DNA from: UBA11865 sp041570195
GTDB taxonomy: Bacteria; Chloroflexota; Anaerolineae; Promineifilales; Promineifilaceae
Direction of reading: 5' to 3'
Length of the DNA: 64,000 nucleotides
Assembly: GCA_041570195.1 (NCBI GenBank)
Contig: JBFFWQ010000011.1
Span: 17,505 to 81,504, forward strand
Within the stretch, counting starts at the first letter, position 1, and every line of letters starts with the position of its first letter. Positions 51,982 through 61,548 of this stretch are shown piece by piece. Position numbers and translations under genes: made by a program. The notes beneath the pieces were generated by a model, which saw only the letters and a program-made list of their open reading frames with translations, searched no databases and was not told the origin of the DNA.

Positions 51982-54900
51982 TCAGTTGGCAGTTTCGGCG
52001 TGACTTGGCGCGCGCTCCCACAGATAATCAAAGAAACGCTGGTACTGCTCGGCAGCGCCGGGATCTCCCGCGCCCAGGCTATACTCACTCAATCCATTGT
52101 CCACGCCGAAAGCGCTCCAATGCAGGTTTTGACTGCCGACAATCACAAACTCTCCATCGATCAAGGCACTCTTGGAATGCAGCAAGTCGTCGAGCATCCG
52201 AATCTCGACGCTGTGGGCAAGGCCCCTCTCGATCGCTTCCTTGTTAAAGATTTCCATGGCGATGACGTTCTCGACGTTCTGAATGGGGTACGGCGTGAGC
52301 AAAATCCGCACTCTGGCCCCCTGGTCGGCAGCGTCCATGAGCGCTTCCATGTAGGGCAACGCCTGGTCGAAATTACATACTTCAAAAAAATGGTTCAGGT
52401 TGCAAATCAGCGGCATGCTGAACATCGCCTGGGCCAGATCAATGCTCTGTTGCGCAGCGCCGTAGGCCTCGAGCAACTGCTGGTCGGCCTCGTCGTATAT
52501 CCGGTTCCTGAACATCGAGAAAGCGATCGCTTCATTATCCGTAAGCCAATAGCGCATCACTTCCGGTACATGGTCCGGGACTCCGCGTGAATCTTCGCAT
52601 GTCAAGCGCAGTTCGACTTCGCTGGCGCTCAAGTCCGGGCAGTGGCGCTGTATGGCTCCGGTCCATAACTGATCGTAAATCAGTCGCGAATGCTGCGCGA
52701 CCGGTCCGGTAATCACCAGACCTGTATCTGTATCTCCAAGACCCTTGCCGGATGGGTGATCCTTTGATAAAGGCTTGTATTCGTGGTTAAAACCGGAGGC
52801 AACCACCGTTTTGCCGTCGACGATCATGGTTTTCACATGACTGTGTGGCCAACGACCAGCGAAATTGGCGACCTCAACCCGCCAGCCCACCTCCGGGTCT
52901 ATCATCTTCTCTAGGCCGGCCTCCTGCAGATCGTTGAGCACATACCATAGCCCCCCATCCAATTCCAATAACTCGAAGCTTGGAGACGGCGAGTTACCCA
53001 AAAGGATCCGGACGAGCATCCCGCGCGGATAATCCTCGGGATTGGCCTTTACCTTCTCGTAAAGATCCATCACGCCCCTCGCGAGGACGGCCCCCGGACT
53101 ATCCTGATTGACGGCCTTCTCGTAGGCCATGGTCGTAAAGAGCGCTTCGTAATCCGCGGTCTGCAACAGTTCAGCATAGTCGTCGTACCCGCCATTCAGG
53201 GTTGGATCCGCGGCGGAGAATGAAGGATCGACTGTCGGCGTGAAAAGCATCATCTGGTACTGATTCTGGCAGAAGGGGATCACATCGCCCTCCGGCCGGT
53301 AACCGCCCATCCTGGCCACCTCGTACAACTCGGCTTCCGCGCCCGAGAGCGTTTCCGAGTCACACTCATAAGACTGTTGTCGAGCATATTGAATAGCCGG
53401 ATCAATACCGGTCCAGGCCAGATGCAAATCGCCGGCCGGGCCGTCAGCCAGCCCATGATCGGCCGACCTTTCGAGCCTGGCGACGATCATCGGCTCGCCC
53501 CATGAGTCGCCGTCGCCGATCGTTTCGTAAAGTACGTCTTCCCGCCGAACCTCGCCCAACACATCCTCGACCTGATCGGACTGCCAAACCACGTGTGCCC
53601 GGCCCTCGCCATCCACTGCCACGGATGGACCGCCCTGGCACGAGAACGACGAGATCACCTCGCTCTGGCCCTCAGACCAGAAGGCGACGCCGCCCTCCCC
53701 GGCGCACCAGACGACGAACGGCGACCCGTTCTCAGCGACGAGTAAGTCCGGCCGAACTCCGGCGCCAAGCTCAACAGCCGTCGAATCCCAGCCGGCATCC
53801 TCGAAGGCCGTGAGCCAAATGCTACCTTGCGAGTCATCCAGGGCCATTGAGAAGCCACTCGAAGGCCCGCCGTCGAGCGAGAAGCTTCCCATGGTAGATC
53901 CACGTGGCGAAGGAACACATCCCTGCGTGCCGTCCGGCAAGATGCGATAGTGCAGTCCACCCTTTGGGTCCGACCAGACCACCATGACTGTACCATCATG
54001 GCTGGCGGCGACTTCAATCGACAGCGTATCGGGGCGCCCGCCCCCCGATGGGCAGGCGTCTGCCACATCCGCCAGGGGCGCTGCATCCGTACAGTCGCCG
54101 TCCAAACAACGACTGTAATGAGCGATTCCAGAATCCCCCTCCAGCCAGGCGACATGCGCGACACCTTCGGCGTCCACAAACACGCTGGGATACTGCGAGT
54201 CTGTCGCCGAGTGCGAGACATTGGTGGACGCTGCCCAATCCGTCCCCCCATCAGCACTACTTGTCCCAGCTTGAAGCTGCACCTCCCTGGCGTCGCCGAT
54301 CACTTCCGACCATACCAAAGCCAGATCGCTCGACTCGCCGACGCTCAGGTCTAGCGCCGCGATCTCGCTGGCCGCGGTTGTAACCTCTGAACTCTCTTGC
54401 CAGTGGCTACCAGCGGAATCCGAGGCTATGGTCTCCGTCTGCATCGCTGCCCTCGGCGTCAACATGTCCGCGGCAAAAGCCAGAGCCGGCCGCAGCTGCA
54501 CCAGCAACCACAGGGCGAAAAGCACTGCTAGTACGATCAGAGAATAGCGCATCCACGGCCCCATTGGGGAAAGCCTATGACCCTTATCCTTTCGCGCAAA
54601 TCGATCAAAGGCAAACCCTATGGCCAGTCCGCCGAACAGACCAAATCCAAACAGAGCCAGCAACAGGAGTACATGATTGCCTTCACGTATTCCCCCTGCT
54701 GGAGCGGAGCGCATATAGGCCCAAACTCCGGCGCCGAAAGCTACACCACCGAAACTGAAACCGACGATACTGGCTATGATCACTGAACCTGTGCGGCGCC
54801 AGCCTACCGTCGTAAGCCCTAACAGTAAACCGATGAGTGCTCCACTGATCAAGCCAATGAACAGATAGACTTTCATGAACGGTCCGGCCGGCATGAAAGC

Positions 54901-55266
54901 GGCATCGCGCAACGTCAGCGCCGAGAGAGCAAAAACGATTAGAAGCAGAAATGTGCCATATACGATCCCAAGCGATATCGCGCTGCGCCAGGCATAGCCG
55001 TATTTCCCCTTGGGCTCGCCGGTGACCGGCAGCGTCCATCCGCCCAAGAAGCCGCCAAGCGCGCCTCCGAGCCCGGTGATCAACATGACCATCAAGATGC
55101 CGATGAGCAGCCGGGCCGCCTCGCCAAGCATGCCGTATGGCTCAGGACTGAGCACACCAAACAGGACTTGGGAGACGATGTTGCCTGCCATCAGGCCGCC
55201 GCCATAGGCCAGGCCGGTCTTAGCTATCCCTCGCCAATTGATCGCCATTCGCGTTTCACCAGCCAT
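51982..55266 (-). CDS. membrane protein with a beta-propeller-like middle and a C-terminal phospholipase D domain
   Basis: 1094 residues in three parts. Residues 1 to about 265 hold eight or so membrane helices with Gly-rich loops (GGALGGFLGGWTLP). Residues about 285-620 contain Trp/Gly/Asp-rich strands with repeated HVAW/HVVW-type segments (GVAHVAWLEGDS, GRAHVVWQSDQ, GDLHLAWTGID), suggesting a sialidase/BNR-like propeller. Residues about 680-1090 carry two phospholipase-D motifs: HVKTMIVDGKTVVASGFN and HSKSALIDGEFVIVGSQN, both with His-x-Lys-x4-Asp. The catalytic part would face outside or the cell surface. Substrate unknown. Convergent features are absent; it is divergent from nothing nearby. 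Confidence 0.8.
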   Translation of the reverse strand: MAGETRMAINWRGIAKTGLAYGGGLMAGNIVSQVLFGVLSPEPYGMLGEAARLLIGILMVMLITGLGGALGGFLGGWTLPVTGEPKGKYGYAWRSAISLGIVYGTFLLLIVFALSALTLRDAAFMPAGPFMKVYLFIGLISGALIGLLLGLTTVGWRRTGSVIIASIVGFSFGGVAFGAGVWAYMRSAPAGGIREGNHVLLLLALFGFGLFGGLAIGFAFDRFARKDKGHRLSPMGPWMRYSLIVLAVLFALWLLVQLRPALAFAADMLTPRAAMQTETIASDSAGSHWQESSEVTTAASEIAALDLSVGESSDLALVWSEVIGDAREVQLQAGTSSADGGTDWAASTNVSHSATDSQYPSVFVDAEGVAHVAWLEGDSGIAHYSRCLDGDCTDAAPLADVADACPSGGGRPDTLSIEVAASHDGTVMVVWSDPKGGLHYRILPDGTQGCVPSPRGSTMGSFSLDGGPSSGFSMALDDSQGSIWLTAFEDAGWDSTAVELGAGVRPDLLVAENGSPFVVWCAGEGGVAFWSEGQSEVISSFSCQGGPSVAVDGEGRAHVVWQSDQVEDVLGEVRREDVLYETIGDGDSWGEPMIVARLERSADHGLADGPAGDLHLAWTGIDPAIQYARQQSYECDSETLSGAEAELYEVARMGGYRPEGDVIPFCQNQYQMMLFTPTVDPSFSAADPTLNGGYDDYAELLQTADYEALFTTMAYEKAVNQDSPGAVLARGVMDLYEKVKANPEDYPRGMLVRILLGNSPSPSFELLELDGGLWYVLNDLQEAGLEKMIDPEVGWRVEVANFAGRWPHSHVKTMIVDGKTVVASGFNHEYKPLSKDHPSGKGLGDTDTGLVITGPVAQHSRLIYDQLWTGAIQRHCPDLSASEVELRLTCEDSRGVPDHVPEVMRYWLTDNEAIAFSMFRNRIYDEADQQLLEAYGAAQQSIDLAQAMFSMPLICNLNHFFEVCNFDQALPYMEALMDAADQGARVRILLTPYPIQNVENVIAMEIFNKEAIERGLAHSVEIRMLDDLLHSKSALIDGEFVIVGSQNLHWSAFGVDNGLSEYSLGAGDPGAAEQYQRFFDYLWERAPSHAETAN

Positions 55267-55275
55267 CTGTCTTAT

Positions 55276-55782
55276 CTACTCCGGCCGGTAGGGGCCCTTG
55301 CCGCTGATATCACCTACGAACTCAGGCAAATCGCTGTGACCCAAGAGCTGGCGGACGGCCAGCACTTCGCCGGTGTGAAACCAGTAATGGTAGGTGAGCC
55401 GCAGTAGCATTGTGCCGATGGTCTCGCGCATCAGCCTATCTTTCCACTGGTAGCGTTCTTGTAGTAATTCCGTGGTCAGCGTATCCAGATAGGGATCGGC
55501 CGCGGCCGTAATTTCACGCCAGGCCGACGACATCGCTTCGAGCGAGGGCGTTGTCGCCGGCCGGCCGCTGCCCACCAACTCCTGCAATTCCGGCACCAGG
55601 TTGATGCCCTGAGCATAGCGTAGCCAATACCACTGCTCGTGCCAGGCCAAGTGTCCAACCATCCAGCTAATGCTGTTCATTGGTTCCAGGCGAACGCGGC
55701 CGTCGGCCTCGTCCACGCCGCGCAAGGCCCGCAGCCATTCGTGGCGGGTAAAACGCAGTTGGCTGACAAGTGGGTGGGTCAT
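55276..55782 (-). CDS. DinB-family putative metal-binding protein
   Basis: 168 residues, four-helix bundle of the DinB/YfiT type. The three metal-binding His are in GHLAWHEQWYWLR and YHYWFHTGEVLAVRQLLGH. RHEWLRALRGVD at the N-terminus and the end GKGPYRP are common in this family. Members act as thiol transferases or hydrolases, but this one cannot be assigned. Co-directional with the large phospholipase-D gene, 9 bases away. Confidence 0.83.
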   Translation of the reverse strand: MTHPLVSQLRFTRHEWLRALRGVDEADGRVRLEPMNSISWMVGHLAWHEQWYWLRYAQGINLVPELQELVGSGRPATTPSLEAMSSAWREITAAADPYLDTLTTELLQERYQWKDRLMRETIGTMLLRLTYHYWFHTGEVLAVRQLLGHSDLPEFVGDISGKGPYRPE

Positions 55783-56011
55783 ATATCACATCCCATTCAT
55801 AACTTACCAGGCGGTGACTCGCTGGCCGCCAAAAGCACCATTGGCTAGTAGATGATACATGGAATGGGAAGATCACGGCAATCGAGCATTAATGGTTAAC
55901 TTGGCCACCCGGCCAGGAAGCCTGACCTACTGGACCATTCGTGTATAATTGCCGTCGAACCGAATGATCGAGTCCCTGCAACAGGGGCAGCAGCAATTGG
56001 AGGAAGCCAAT

Positions 56012-56863
56012 ATGCTGGATTTTGACAGCGGATACGATCCTGTGTCCGATCAGGTCGATCGTGACTGGAAGAAAGCCCGCCGCAAAGTCTTGTACCAGCG
56101 CGTCGTCTGCGCCGTTACACATTGCTCGGTCGACATGATGTCCTTCGGCGAAATACGCAATAAACTACGCTTGGGTATTCCCCATTACAGGGGCCTGCAA
56201 CAGATCCCTTTGGAGCAGATTCGCGGCAGCGTCGGTCGCTATGACGATTTCACCTCTGCCTTTCTGCCGCGCAAGGACTATTTGCACGACCGATGGACAA
56301 ATGTCGAGAAGTTGCTGCTGGCGGGTAAGGCACCGCCAATAGATGTCTACCAGGTGGACGATGCTTACTTTGTGGTCGATGGCAACCACCGCGTCTCTGT
56401 CGCTCACCAGCTCGGGATGGAGACGATTGAAGCGTTTGTGACCGAGTGCTCCACGCCTTTTGAGCTAGGCCCGGATGACGATGTCGACACGTTATTGATT
56501 GAAGCTGAAAAGACCGATTTCTTGAAGCGAGTCGGCCACAATAATATGCAGATGGCCGATGAGATCATGTTCAGTCGCGCCGGCTGCTATCGCGATTTGA
56601 TCGGCCAGATCGAAGCTTATCGTCTAGGAATGGAAGCCAAAAAGGGCCGGCCGGTACCAACCGATCAAGCCTTCGCCGCCTGGCACGACGAGGTCTACAC
56701 TTCGGCCATGGACGCTATCCGCGAGGAAGGTCTGATCGATCTATTTCCCGAGCGAACCGAGGCCGACCTCTTCATGTGGTCCTGGCAAAACAGTCAGACG
56801 CTGGAGGAAGAAGCGATTGAAGCTGATTACATGGACGGCGAGGCAGCGGCCGAACCGGATTGA
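56012..56863 (+). CDS. ParB/sulfiredoxin-fold protein
   Basis: 283 residues. I chose ATG 56012 because GGAGG lies eight bases upstream; the frame is open to 55949. After an N-terminal helix (DRDWKKARRKVLYQRVVCAV) comes a ParB-like nuclease fold: GLQQIPLEQIRGSVGRYDDF, APPIDVYQVDDAYFVVDGNH, then RVSVAHQLGMETIEAFV, the GxHR-type motif as DGNHR. The C-terminal half (FAAWHDEVYTSAMDAIREEG, RTEADLFMWSW) resembles DUF4032-type proteins. No partition genes are near, so a chromosome-segregation role is unlikely. Confidence 0.75.
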   Translation: MLDFDSGYDPVSDQVDRDWKKARRKVLYQRVVCAVTHCSVDMMSFGEIRNKLRLGIPHYRGLQQIPLEQIRGSVGRYDDFTSAFLPRKDYLHDRWTNVEKLLLAGKAPPIDVYQVDDAYFVVDGNHRVSVAHQLGMETIEAFVTECSTPFELGPDDDVDTLLIEAEKTDFLKRVGHNNMQMADEIMFSRAGCYRDLIGQIEAYRLGMEAKKGRPVPTDQAFAAWHDEVYTSAMDAIREEGLIDLFPERTEADLFMWSWQNSQTLEEEAIEADYMDGEAAAEPD

Positions 56864-56926
56864 GGCCAGCACCAGGGGCGCCTGCTAGCGATTAGCCTCC
56901 AGTCGGGCCACGATCAGGGTTTTTGT

Positions 56927-57310
56927 TCAGAAAGGATCCACCGCAGGACAAAATCTGAGTGGTTCGTACATCATGTCGTCGAACGGCTCGTCGCCCTTTC
57001 CCCCGGCTCCAATGAACACTTCTTGCAGGCGTTCGGCTTCGGCCGGCGACTTCATCACCAGTGTGATTTCGGCGTTGCTCGGATTTCCTTGCTTCGCCGG
57101 AAACAAGGTCAGCCACGAGCCGCCGATCCGCCAACCGCGGGTATTATCTCCCTCGACATAGGCCGGCGAACCCAGGACGCGGCTGTAGAAAGCTAGCGCC
57201 TTATCGTATCGCTCAAAATACAGAGCGATGTCAAACACGCCTGAATAAGCAAATCGAGGCTTGGGTGCCGGATCCACAAAGTGTGCCTTGCGGTATGCAG
57301 CGTAGTCCAT
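56927..57310 (-). CDS. VOC (glyoxalase/bleomycin-resistance) superfamily protein
   Basis: 127 residues. FDIALYFERYDKALAFYSRV LG is the typical VOC opening, and WRIGGSWLTLFP and AEITLVMKSPAEAERLQEVF complete one beta-alpha-beta-beta-beta module pair. A metal-binding pattern is not clear, so it may be a binding protein rather than an enzyme. Confidence 0.75.
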   Translation of the reverse strand: MDYAAYRKAHFVDPAPKPRFAYSGVFDIALYFERYDKALAFYSRVLGSPAYVEGDNTRGWRIGGSWLTLFPAKQGNPSNAEITLVMKSPAEAERLQEVFIGAGGKGDEPFDDMMYEPLRFCPAVDPF

Positions 57311-57457
57311 CGTTAAGCTCCTAGTACATCATTCTTCCAGATTGATCCACAAACTGGAAAACTCGTGTCGAATCGTTTGCGCTACGGTTTTCGCCCATGG
57401 TGGCGTACGGCCCATGGCAATAGGCGGGCACATGTGAACTCCTTTACGAAAACGATA

Positions 57458-57486
57458 TTGTATTCTACTATGTTTGCTCATAATAT
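57458..57486 (+). promoter_or_regulatory. candidate sigma-70 promoter for the CNNM/CorC gene
   Basis: TTGTAT (57458-57463), a 17-base spacer and TAATAT (57481-57486) lie about 90 bases before the ATG at 57576. The AT-rich stretch around it stands out from the GC-richer surroundings. Confidence 0.45.
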
Positions 57487-57575
57487 AGGCTACCAGAGTG
57501 GAAACGTCAGACCATTGTTCTGGTTTTGTGAATCAAACGTGGAGCCTGTCTTCACGCCCATAATACGATAAGCCT

Positions 57576-58880
57576 ATGTCCGAAATCCTCTTTGAATCAA
57601 TCATCATTTTGGCGTTAATTATCTTGAATGGCTTGTTGGCCATGTCCGAATTAGCCGTTGTCTCCTCGCGCCGCGTGCGCTTGCAGCAAATGGCGCAGGA
57701 CGGCGATCACGGCGCCGAAGTGGCCTTGGAGTTGGCCGAGACGCCCAATCGCTTCCTGTCGACGGTACAGGTGGGCATAACCCTGGTCGGCATCTTTGCC
57801 GGCGCCATTGGCGGCGCAACAATCGCCCAGGCTCTAGCCGATCTTCTGGTCGAGGTTCCGGTGCTAGAACCTTATGCCGGCGCCATCAGCCTGGCCCTTG
57901 TCGTTGGCGCTATCACGTTTCTCACAGTGGTGCTGGGCGAACTGGTGCCCAAGCGGATCGCCCTGCAAAGCGCGGAGCGCATCGCCTCGGCTGTCGCCCG
58001 GCCCATGCGCGCCCTGTCTGTCGTCACCTGGCCCATCGTTCGCCTGCTGGGGCTTGCCACTGATGCCGTGTTGTCTGTTCTGCGGGTGAAGGCCCTACCC
58101 AAAACCGCGCTGACCGAGGAAGAGATTCGCATGTTGGTTGAGCAGGGCGCCCAGGCAGGGATCATCGAGGCCGTGGAGCGGGACATGGTCGAGAGCGTTT
58201 TTCAGTTGGGTGACCGGCCGCTTGAGACGATCATGACGCCCCGTTCGGAGATCGTTTGGCTGGACGTGAACGCGCCCGAGGAGCATATTCGACAAGTTAT
58301 CGAGGGTTCCAGCCACTCTCGCTTTCCAGTCTGCGACGGCATACTGGATAAGCCGCTGGGTTTAGCCCGGGCCAAAGACCTTTTGGCTGAGAGCTTGGGC
58401 GGCGCGCCGCTGAATCTGCGCCAGATTATGGACGAACCGCTCTTCGCGCCAGAAAACGCCCGCGCCTTGCAGGTTCTGGAGCGCTTTCGCGAGACCGGTG
58501 TCCATCTGGCCATGTTGATAGACGAGTATGGCGGGGTCAGCGGGCTGGTTACTTCCTTCAATGTATTGGAGGCCATCGTCGGCGACATCCCTACCTTGGA
58601 TGAAATCGGCCAACCGCCCATCGCCCAGCGGGCGGACGGTTCCTGGCTGGTAGATGGCATGCTCTCGGTCGACGATTTCAAACGAACCTTCAACATATAC
58701 TCTTTGCCAGGTGAAGGCACATATCAGACTTTGGGCGGCTTCACGATATTCATGTTCGGCAGCTTGCCGGCCGCCGGCGATTACTTCAGTCACGGCGACT
58801 TTCGCTACGAAGTGGCTGATATGGACGGCCGGCGGGTCGACAAGGTACTCCTGGCCCAACAGCCGGCTGACGTTAGGTGA
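57576..58880 (+). CDS. CNNM/CorC-type membrane protein (hemolysin C-like)
   Basis: 434 residues. The N-terminal DUF21 membrane domain has ALIILNGLLAMSELAVVSSR and TPNRFLSTVQVGITLVGIFA. Two CBS domains follow (PLETIMTPRSEIVWLDVNAP, LNLRQIMDEPLFAPENARAL). The CorC/HlyC transporter-associated domain is at the end (WLVDGMLSVDDFKRTFNI ... YQTLGGFTIFMFG). The family is linked to Mg/Co or Na-driven Mg export. Intact and full length. Confidence 0.92.
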   Translation: MSEILFESIIILALIILNGLLAMSELAVVSSRRVRLQQMAQDGDHGAEVALELAETPNRFLSTVQVGITLVGIFAGAIGGATIAQALADLLVEVPVLEPYAGAISLALVVGAITFLTVVLGELVPKRIALQSAERIASAVARPMRALSVVTWPIVRLLGLATDAVLSVLRVKALPKTALTEEEIRMLVEQGAQAGIIEAVERDMVESVFQLGDRPLETIMTPRSEIVWLDVNAPEEHIRQVIEGSSHSRFPVCDGILDKPLGLARAKDLLAESLGGAPLNLRQIMDEPLFAPENARALQVLERFRETGVHLAMLIDEYGGVSGLVTSFNVLEAIVGDIPTLDEIGQPPIAQRADGSWLVDGMLSVDDFKRTFNIYSLPGEGTYQTLGGFTIFMFGSLPAAGDYFSHGDFRYEVADMDGRRVDKVLLAQQPADVR

Positions 58881-59003
58881 AAGAGCGCCCAGAACAAAAC
58901 GTAATACTTACGTAAGCTTCTTGACAGTCGCACGTAATCTCCCCAGGTTACCATTCCTAAAGTTCACAAATAGCTGTTAATTCCGAAGGAGTGCGTGACG
59001 ATC

Positions 59004-59780
59004 ATGAGAAGAGAAGTTGTTTTGACCCTGGCCCTAGCTGTGCTGTTCTTGCTTTCCGCCTGTACAGCTTCCGATGATGCAACGCCAGTCGCAAACGAAT
59101 CATCTCCGGCGATCGTGGCCGGCGATACAATCGAGAGCGAAGCCGATGCCTCAGAAGAGATGGTCCCCGTCGACAAAGCCGAGACTGACGCCTCGGAGGA
59201 TATGACCGAGGATATGGCGGCCGAAACCGAGAATGAATCTGATCATCCGGACGATGCGGCCGATATGGACGCCGACATGGTCGAAGGATCGGAAGAAATG
59301 GCGGCCGAGAGTGTCGAAGAGATCGCCATGAACCCCGATGCGCCCGCCTGGCAACAACTGGCCTTGACCAATGTCCGCACGGGTGAATCCTTCACCCTAG
59401 CAGATTTCGCCGGTAAGACAGTGTTTGTCGAGCCGATGGCCACTTGGTGCACAAACTGCCGGCGGCAGCTAGGAAATGTGAAAGCCGCCAAGGCTGAGCT
59501 GGCGGCCGATGACGTCGTTTTCATCGGCTTGAGCGTGGAAACTACTATCGCCGATGCGACCCTGGCCAGCTACGCTGATGGAGCCGGTTTTGACTGGCTT
59601 TGGGCCGTGGTTACGCCGGAGATGCTGCAAGCCTTGGCCGGTGAATTCGGCCAGACTATCGCCAATCCGCCGGCGACGCCCCATTTCATCATCCGGCCCG
59701 ACGGTTCGACCACTGACCTGATCACGGGCATCGAGCCCGCCGAACAGATCGTGGCCCAGATCGAGGCCGCACGAGGTTAG
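59004..59780 (+). CDS. thioredoxin-like lipoprotein (TlpA/ResA type) with an acidic linker
   Basis: About 258 residues. Lipoprotein signal LFLLSACTAS, then a roughly 90-residue linker rich in Asp, Glu, Ala and Met (EDMTEDMAAETENESD), then a thioredoxin domain from about 120. The active site is WCTNC in PMATWCTNCRRQLGNVK, and the cis-Pro region is PPATPHFIIRPDG. It would reduce or oxidise proteins outside the membrane, fed by the CcdA-like protein encoded nine bases downstream. GTG 58995 is an alternative start. Confidence 0.87.
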   Translation: MRREVVLTLALAVLFLLSACTASDDATPVANESSPAIVAGDTIESEADASEEMVPVDKAETDASEDMTEDMAAETENESDHPDDAADMDADMVEGSEEMAAESVEEIAMNPDAPAWQQLALTNVRTGESFTLADFAGKTVFVEPMATWCTNCRRQLGNVKAAKAELAADDVVFIGLSVETTIADATLASYADGAGFDWLWAVVTPEMLQALAGEFGQTIANPPATPHFIIRPDGSTTDLITGIEPAEQIVAQIEAARG

Positions 59781-59788
59781 GTCGGCAC

Positions 59789-60454
59789 ATGAATGAGCTA
59801 CTACAGGCTTTTGTGTTGGGCAATACGGCCATTCTTACCAACGTCTGCGTCTTGCCGCTGTATCCGGGCCTGATCGCCTTCCTGGCCGGAACGGCCGGTG
59901 CCAAGCGCTCGCGCCGGGCTACCTATTCCTTAGGCTTGTTTGTGCTGGCCGGGGTACTGAGCTTGATGATCCTCATCGGCTGGTTGCTGTTTGCCTTCCA
60001 GCAATCTTTTGGCGACATCCTACCCATCTTGCTGCCCGTCATTTACGGATTGGTCATCTTGATGGGGGTGCTGATGTTGAGCGGCCGCAATCCGTTCGCT
60101 CGCTTGGGCACGATCCAGACGCCAGTGTTGCGCAATCCCTATGCGGCCGCCTTCACCTACGGCCTGCTGTTGGGACCGATGACCCTACCCTGCACGGGCC
60201 CGCTGATCGTCAGCGCCTTTTTGTTGGGCGCCGGCAGCGCGGCCGGACTGGCCGATAACCTTTCCTATTTCCTGGCTTTCGGCTTGGGCTTCGGCTGGCC
60301 GCTCATCGTCCTGCCCTTGATAGCCGTACCCCTGCAGCGTCGCTTCACCGGCTGGACGACGAACAACTACAAGCTGCTAACCCGTCTTTCAGGCGTGCTA
60401 CTGGTGGCTATCGGCGTGGTCGGCGTCGTCTACGATCTGGCGCCTAACGTCTAA
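59789..60454 (+). CDS. CcdA/DsbD-beta-like membrane electron carrier
   Basis: 221 residues, six membrane helices. It passes reductant across the membrane to an outer thioredoxin. The two Cys expected of CcdA are visible: NVCVLPLYPGLIAF in helix 1 and LPCTGPLIVSAFLLG in helix 4. It lies eight bases after the TlpA-like gene, so the two form a redox pair, as in cytochrome c maturation loci. Confidence 0.88.
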   Translation: MNELLQAFVLGNTAILTNVCVLPLYPGLIAFLAGTAGAKRSRRATYSLGLFVLAGVLSLMILIGWLLFAFQQSFGDILPILLPVIYGLVILMGVLMLSGRNPFARLGTIQTPVLRNPYAAAFTYGLLLGPMTLPCTGPLIVSAFLLGAGSAAGLADNLSYFLAFGLGFGWPLIVLPLIAVPLQRRFTGWTTNNYKLLTRLSGVLLVAIGVVGVVYDLAPNV

Positions 60455-60513
60455 AGTGATTTGCAGGTAGAACCTTCGTAAGCCAGCGAGATTGGTCGAC
60501 AACTCACCAAAGT

Positions 60514-60562
60514 AATCGGCGGCGAATCAGGTTCTGTTGCCTGAAAGTTAATTCCGCCGATT
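60514..60562. terminator. stem-loop between the CcdA gene and the convergent MBL gene
   Basis: AATCGGCGG (60514-60522) pairs with CCGCCGATT (60554-60562), nine perfect base pairs. The loop holds an inner CAGG/CCTG stem. It fills the gap between two converging genes. Confidence 0.55.
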
Positions 60563-60563
60563 T

Positions 60564-61289
60564 CTAACTATTCGAAGTTCTATACTTCGTAAACGCTTCC
60601 ATCGGGAAAGGCTGGCCGTGCCCAGGGTAAACGGTTGTGATCTCATAGCCCATCAGCTTCTCCACGCTGGCCTCGGCCGCTCCCTGGTCATCGATAATTG
60701 ACCACAAGTCCGGCTTGCTGGTGTTGGCCAGCAAGTCACCGCAGAACAGATCACCGTCTGAAGTCAAGAGACTGATTGAACCTTTGGAGTGCCCGGGGAC
60801 GCTGAGTATCTGAGCATTTAGGCCATATTGACCGAGGTCATCTCCCTCGTCGACAAATCGATCGGCCGTGAATCTGTCGGATTCCCCTAGAGTGTAAAGC
60901 AAACCTAACAACGCTCTGAATACTACGTTAGGCTTGCGCCTATTCCAGGTCATGTCACCGTGTTCGACCATGCCCGCGTCATCGGCGTGCATGGCGATTT
61001 CCGCCGCATACTTCTCCCGCAGATAGGCGGCATTGCCGCTATGGTCAAAATCTCCATGGGTCAACAGGATGAGCTTGAGATTTCCGGGTCGGCAGCCAGC
61101 TTCCTCCAACGCTCCCTCAATCGCCTTCCGTTTGCCACCCCGGCCGGTATCGATCAGGACATAGCCGTCGTCTACCGTGACCAGGTAGCAATTCACAGAG
61201 ACGTTTAAGACAAAAGGAACGGTGATATTCTGGATCTCCATAGCGGCTCCGTACTTGCTCGCGTAAGTCTTCAGAACTCGATTATCCAT
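60564..61289 (-). CDS. MBL-fold metallo-hydrolase
   Basis: 241 residues. The metal motif is LLTHGDFDHSGNAAYLREKY (HxDxDH as HGDFDH), with a further His in VPGHSKGSISLLT and the final His in TVYPGHGQPFP. The Asp in FCGDLLAN is also present. Hydrolase substrate unknown; quorum-lactone and glyoxalase II enzymes share this layout. A start at 61241 (MEIQNITVP) is equally possible. Confidence 0.88.
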   Translation of the reverse strand: MDNRVLKTYASKYGAAMEIQNITVPFVLNVSVNCYLVTVDDGYVLIDTGRGGKRKAIEGALEEAGCRPGNLKLILLTHGDFDHSGNAAYLREKYAAEIAMHADDAGMVEHGDMTWNRRKPNVVFRALLGLLYTLGESDRFTADRFVDEGDDLGQYGLNAQILSVPGHSKGSISLLTSDGDLFCGDLLANTSKPDLWSIIDDQGAAEASVEKLMGYEITTVYPGHGQPFPMEAFTKYRTSNS

Positions 61290-61548
61290 GCCATTTTCGA
61301 CGAAAAGGCCTGGCGCCCCAAAACGTCCTTCATTCGCGACGATATTTGCGTCACCTTGTTAGCTTACAATGATCAAGGGCGGCAGGTCATGTGCAGTTGC
61401 TCATCAATTAGGGAGACGAAAGTCACCGTCGGCGGTCAGGTCATCGTTGGAGATGTGTTCTAGCCAAACCCCGGCCGGCTTCCGGGTCCAGATGGCGTTG
61501 CCCCCGGATATGCCGGCAAGACCAATGCGCATGTCTCCTGCGGCTGTG

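Noticed and set aside
57397..57420. GCCCATGG repeated twice upstream of the CNNM gene
   Set aside because: Two copies of an 8-base word are not enough to call an operator.
61404..61533. Minus-strand frame ending in DDLTADGDFRLPN that looks like the C-terminus of a secreted protein
   Set aside because: Only about 42 codons and no upstream continuation outside the HAD gene; could be a gene fragment but cannot be supported.
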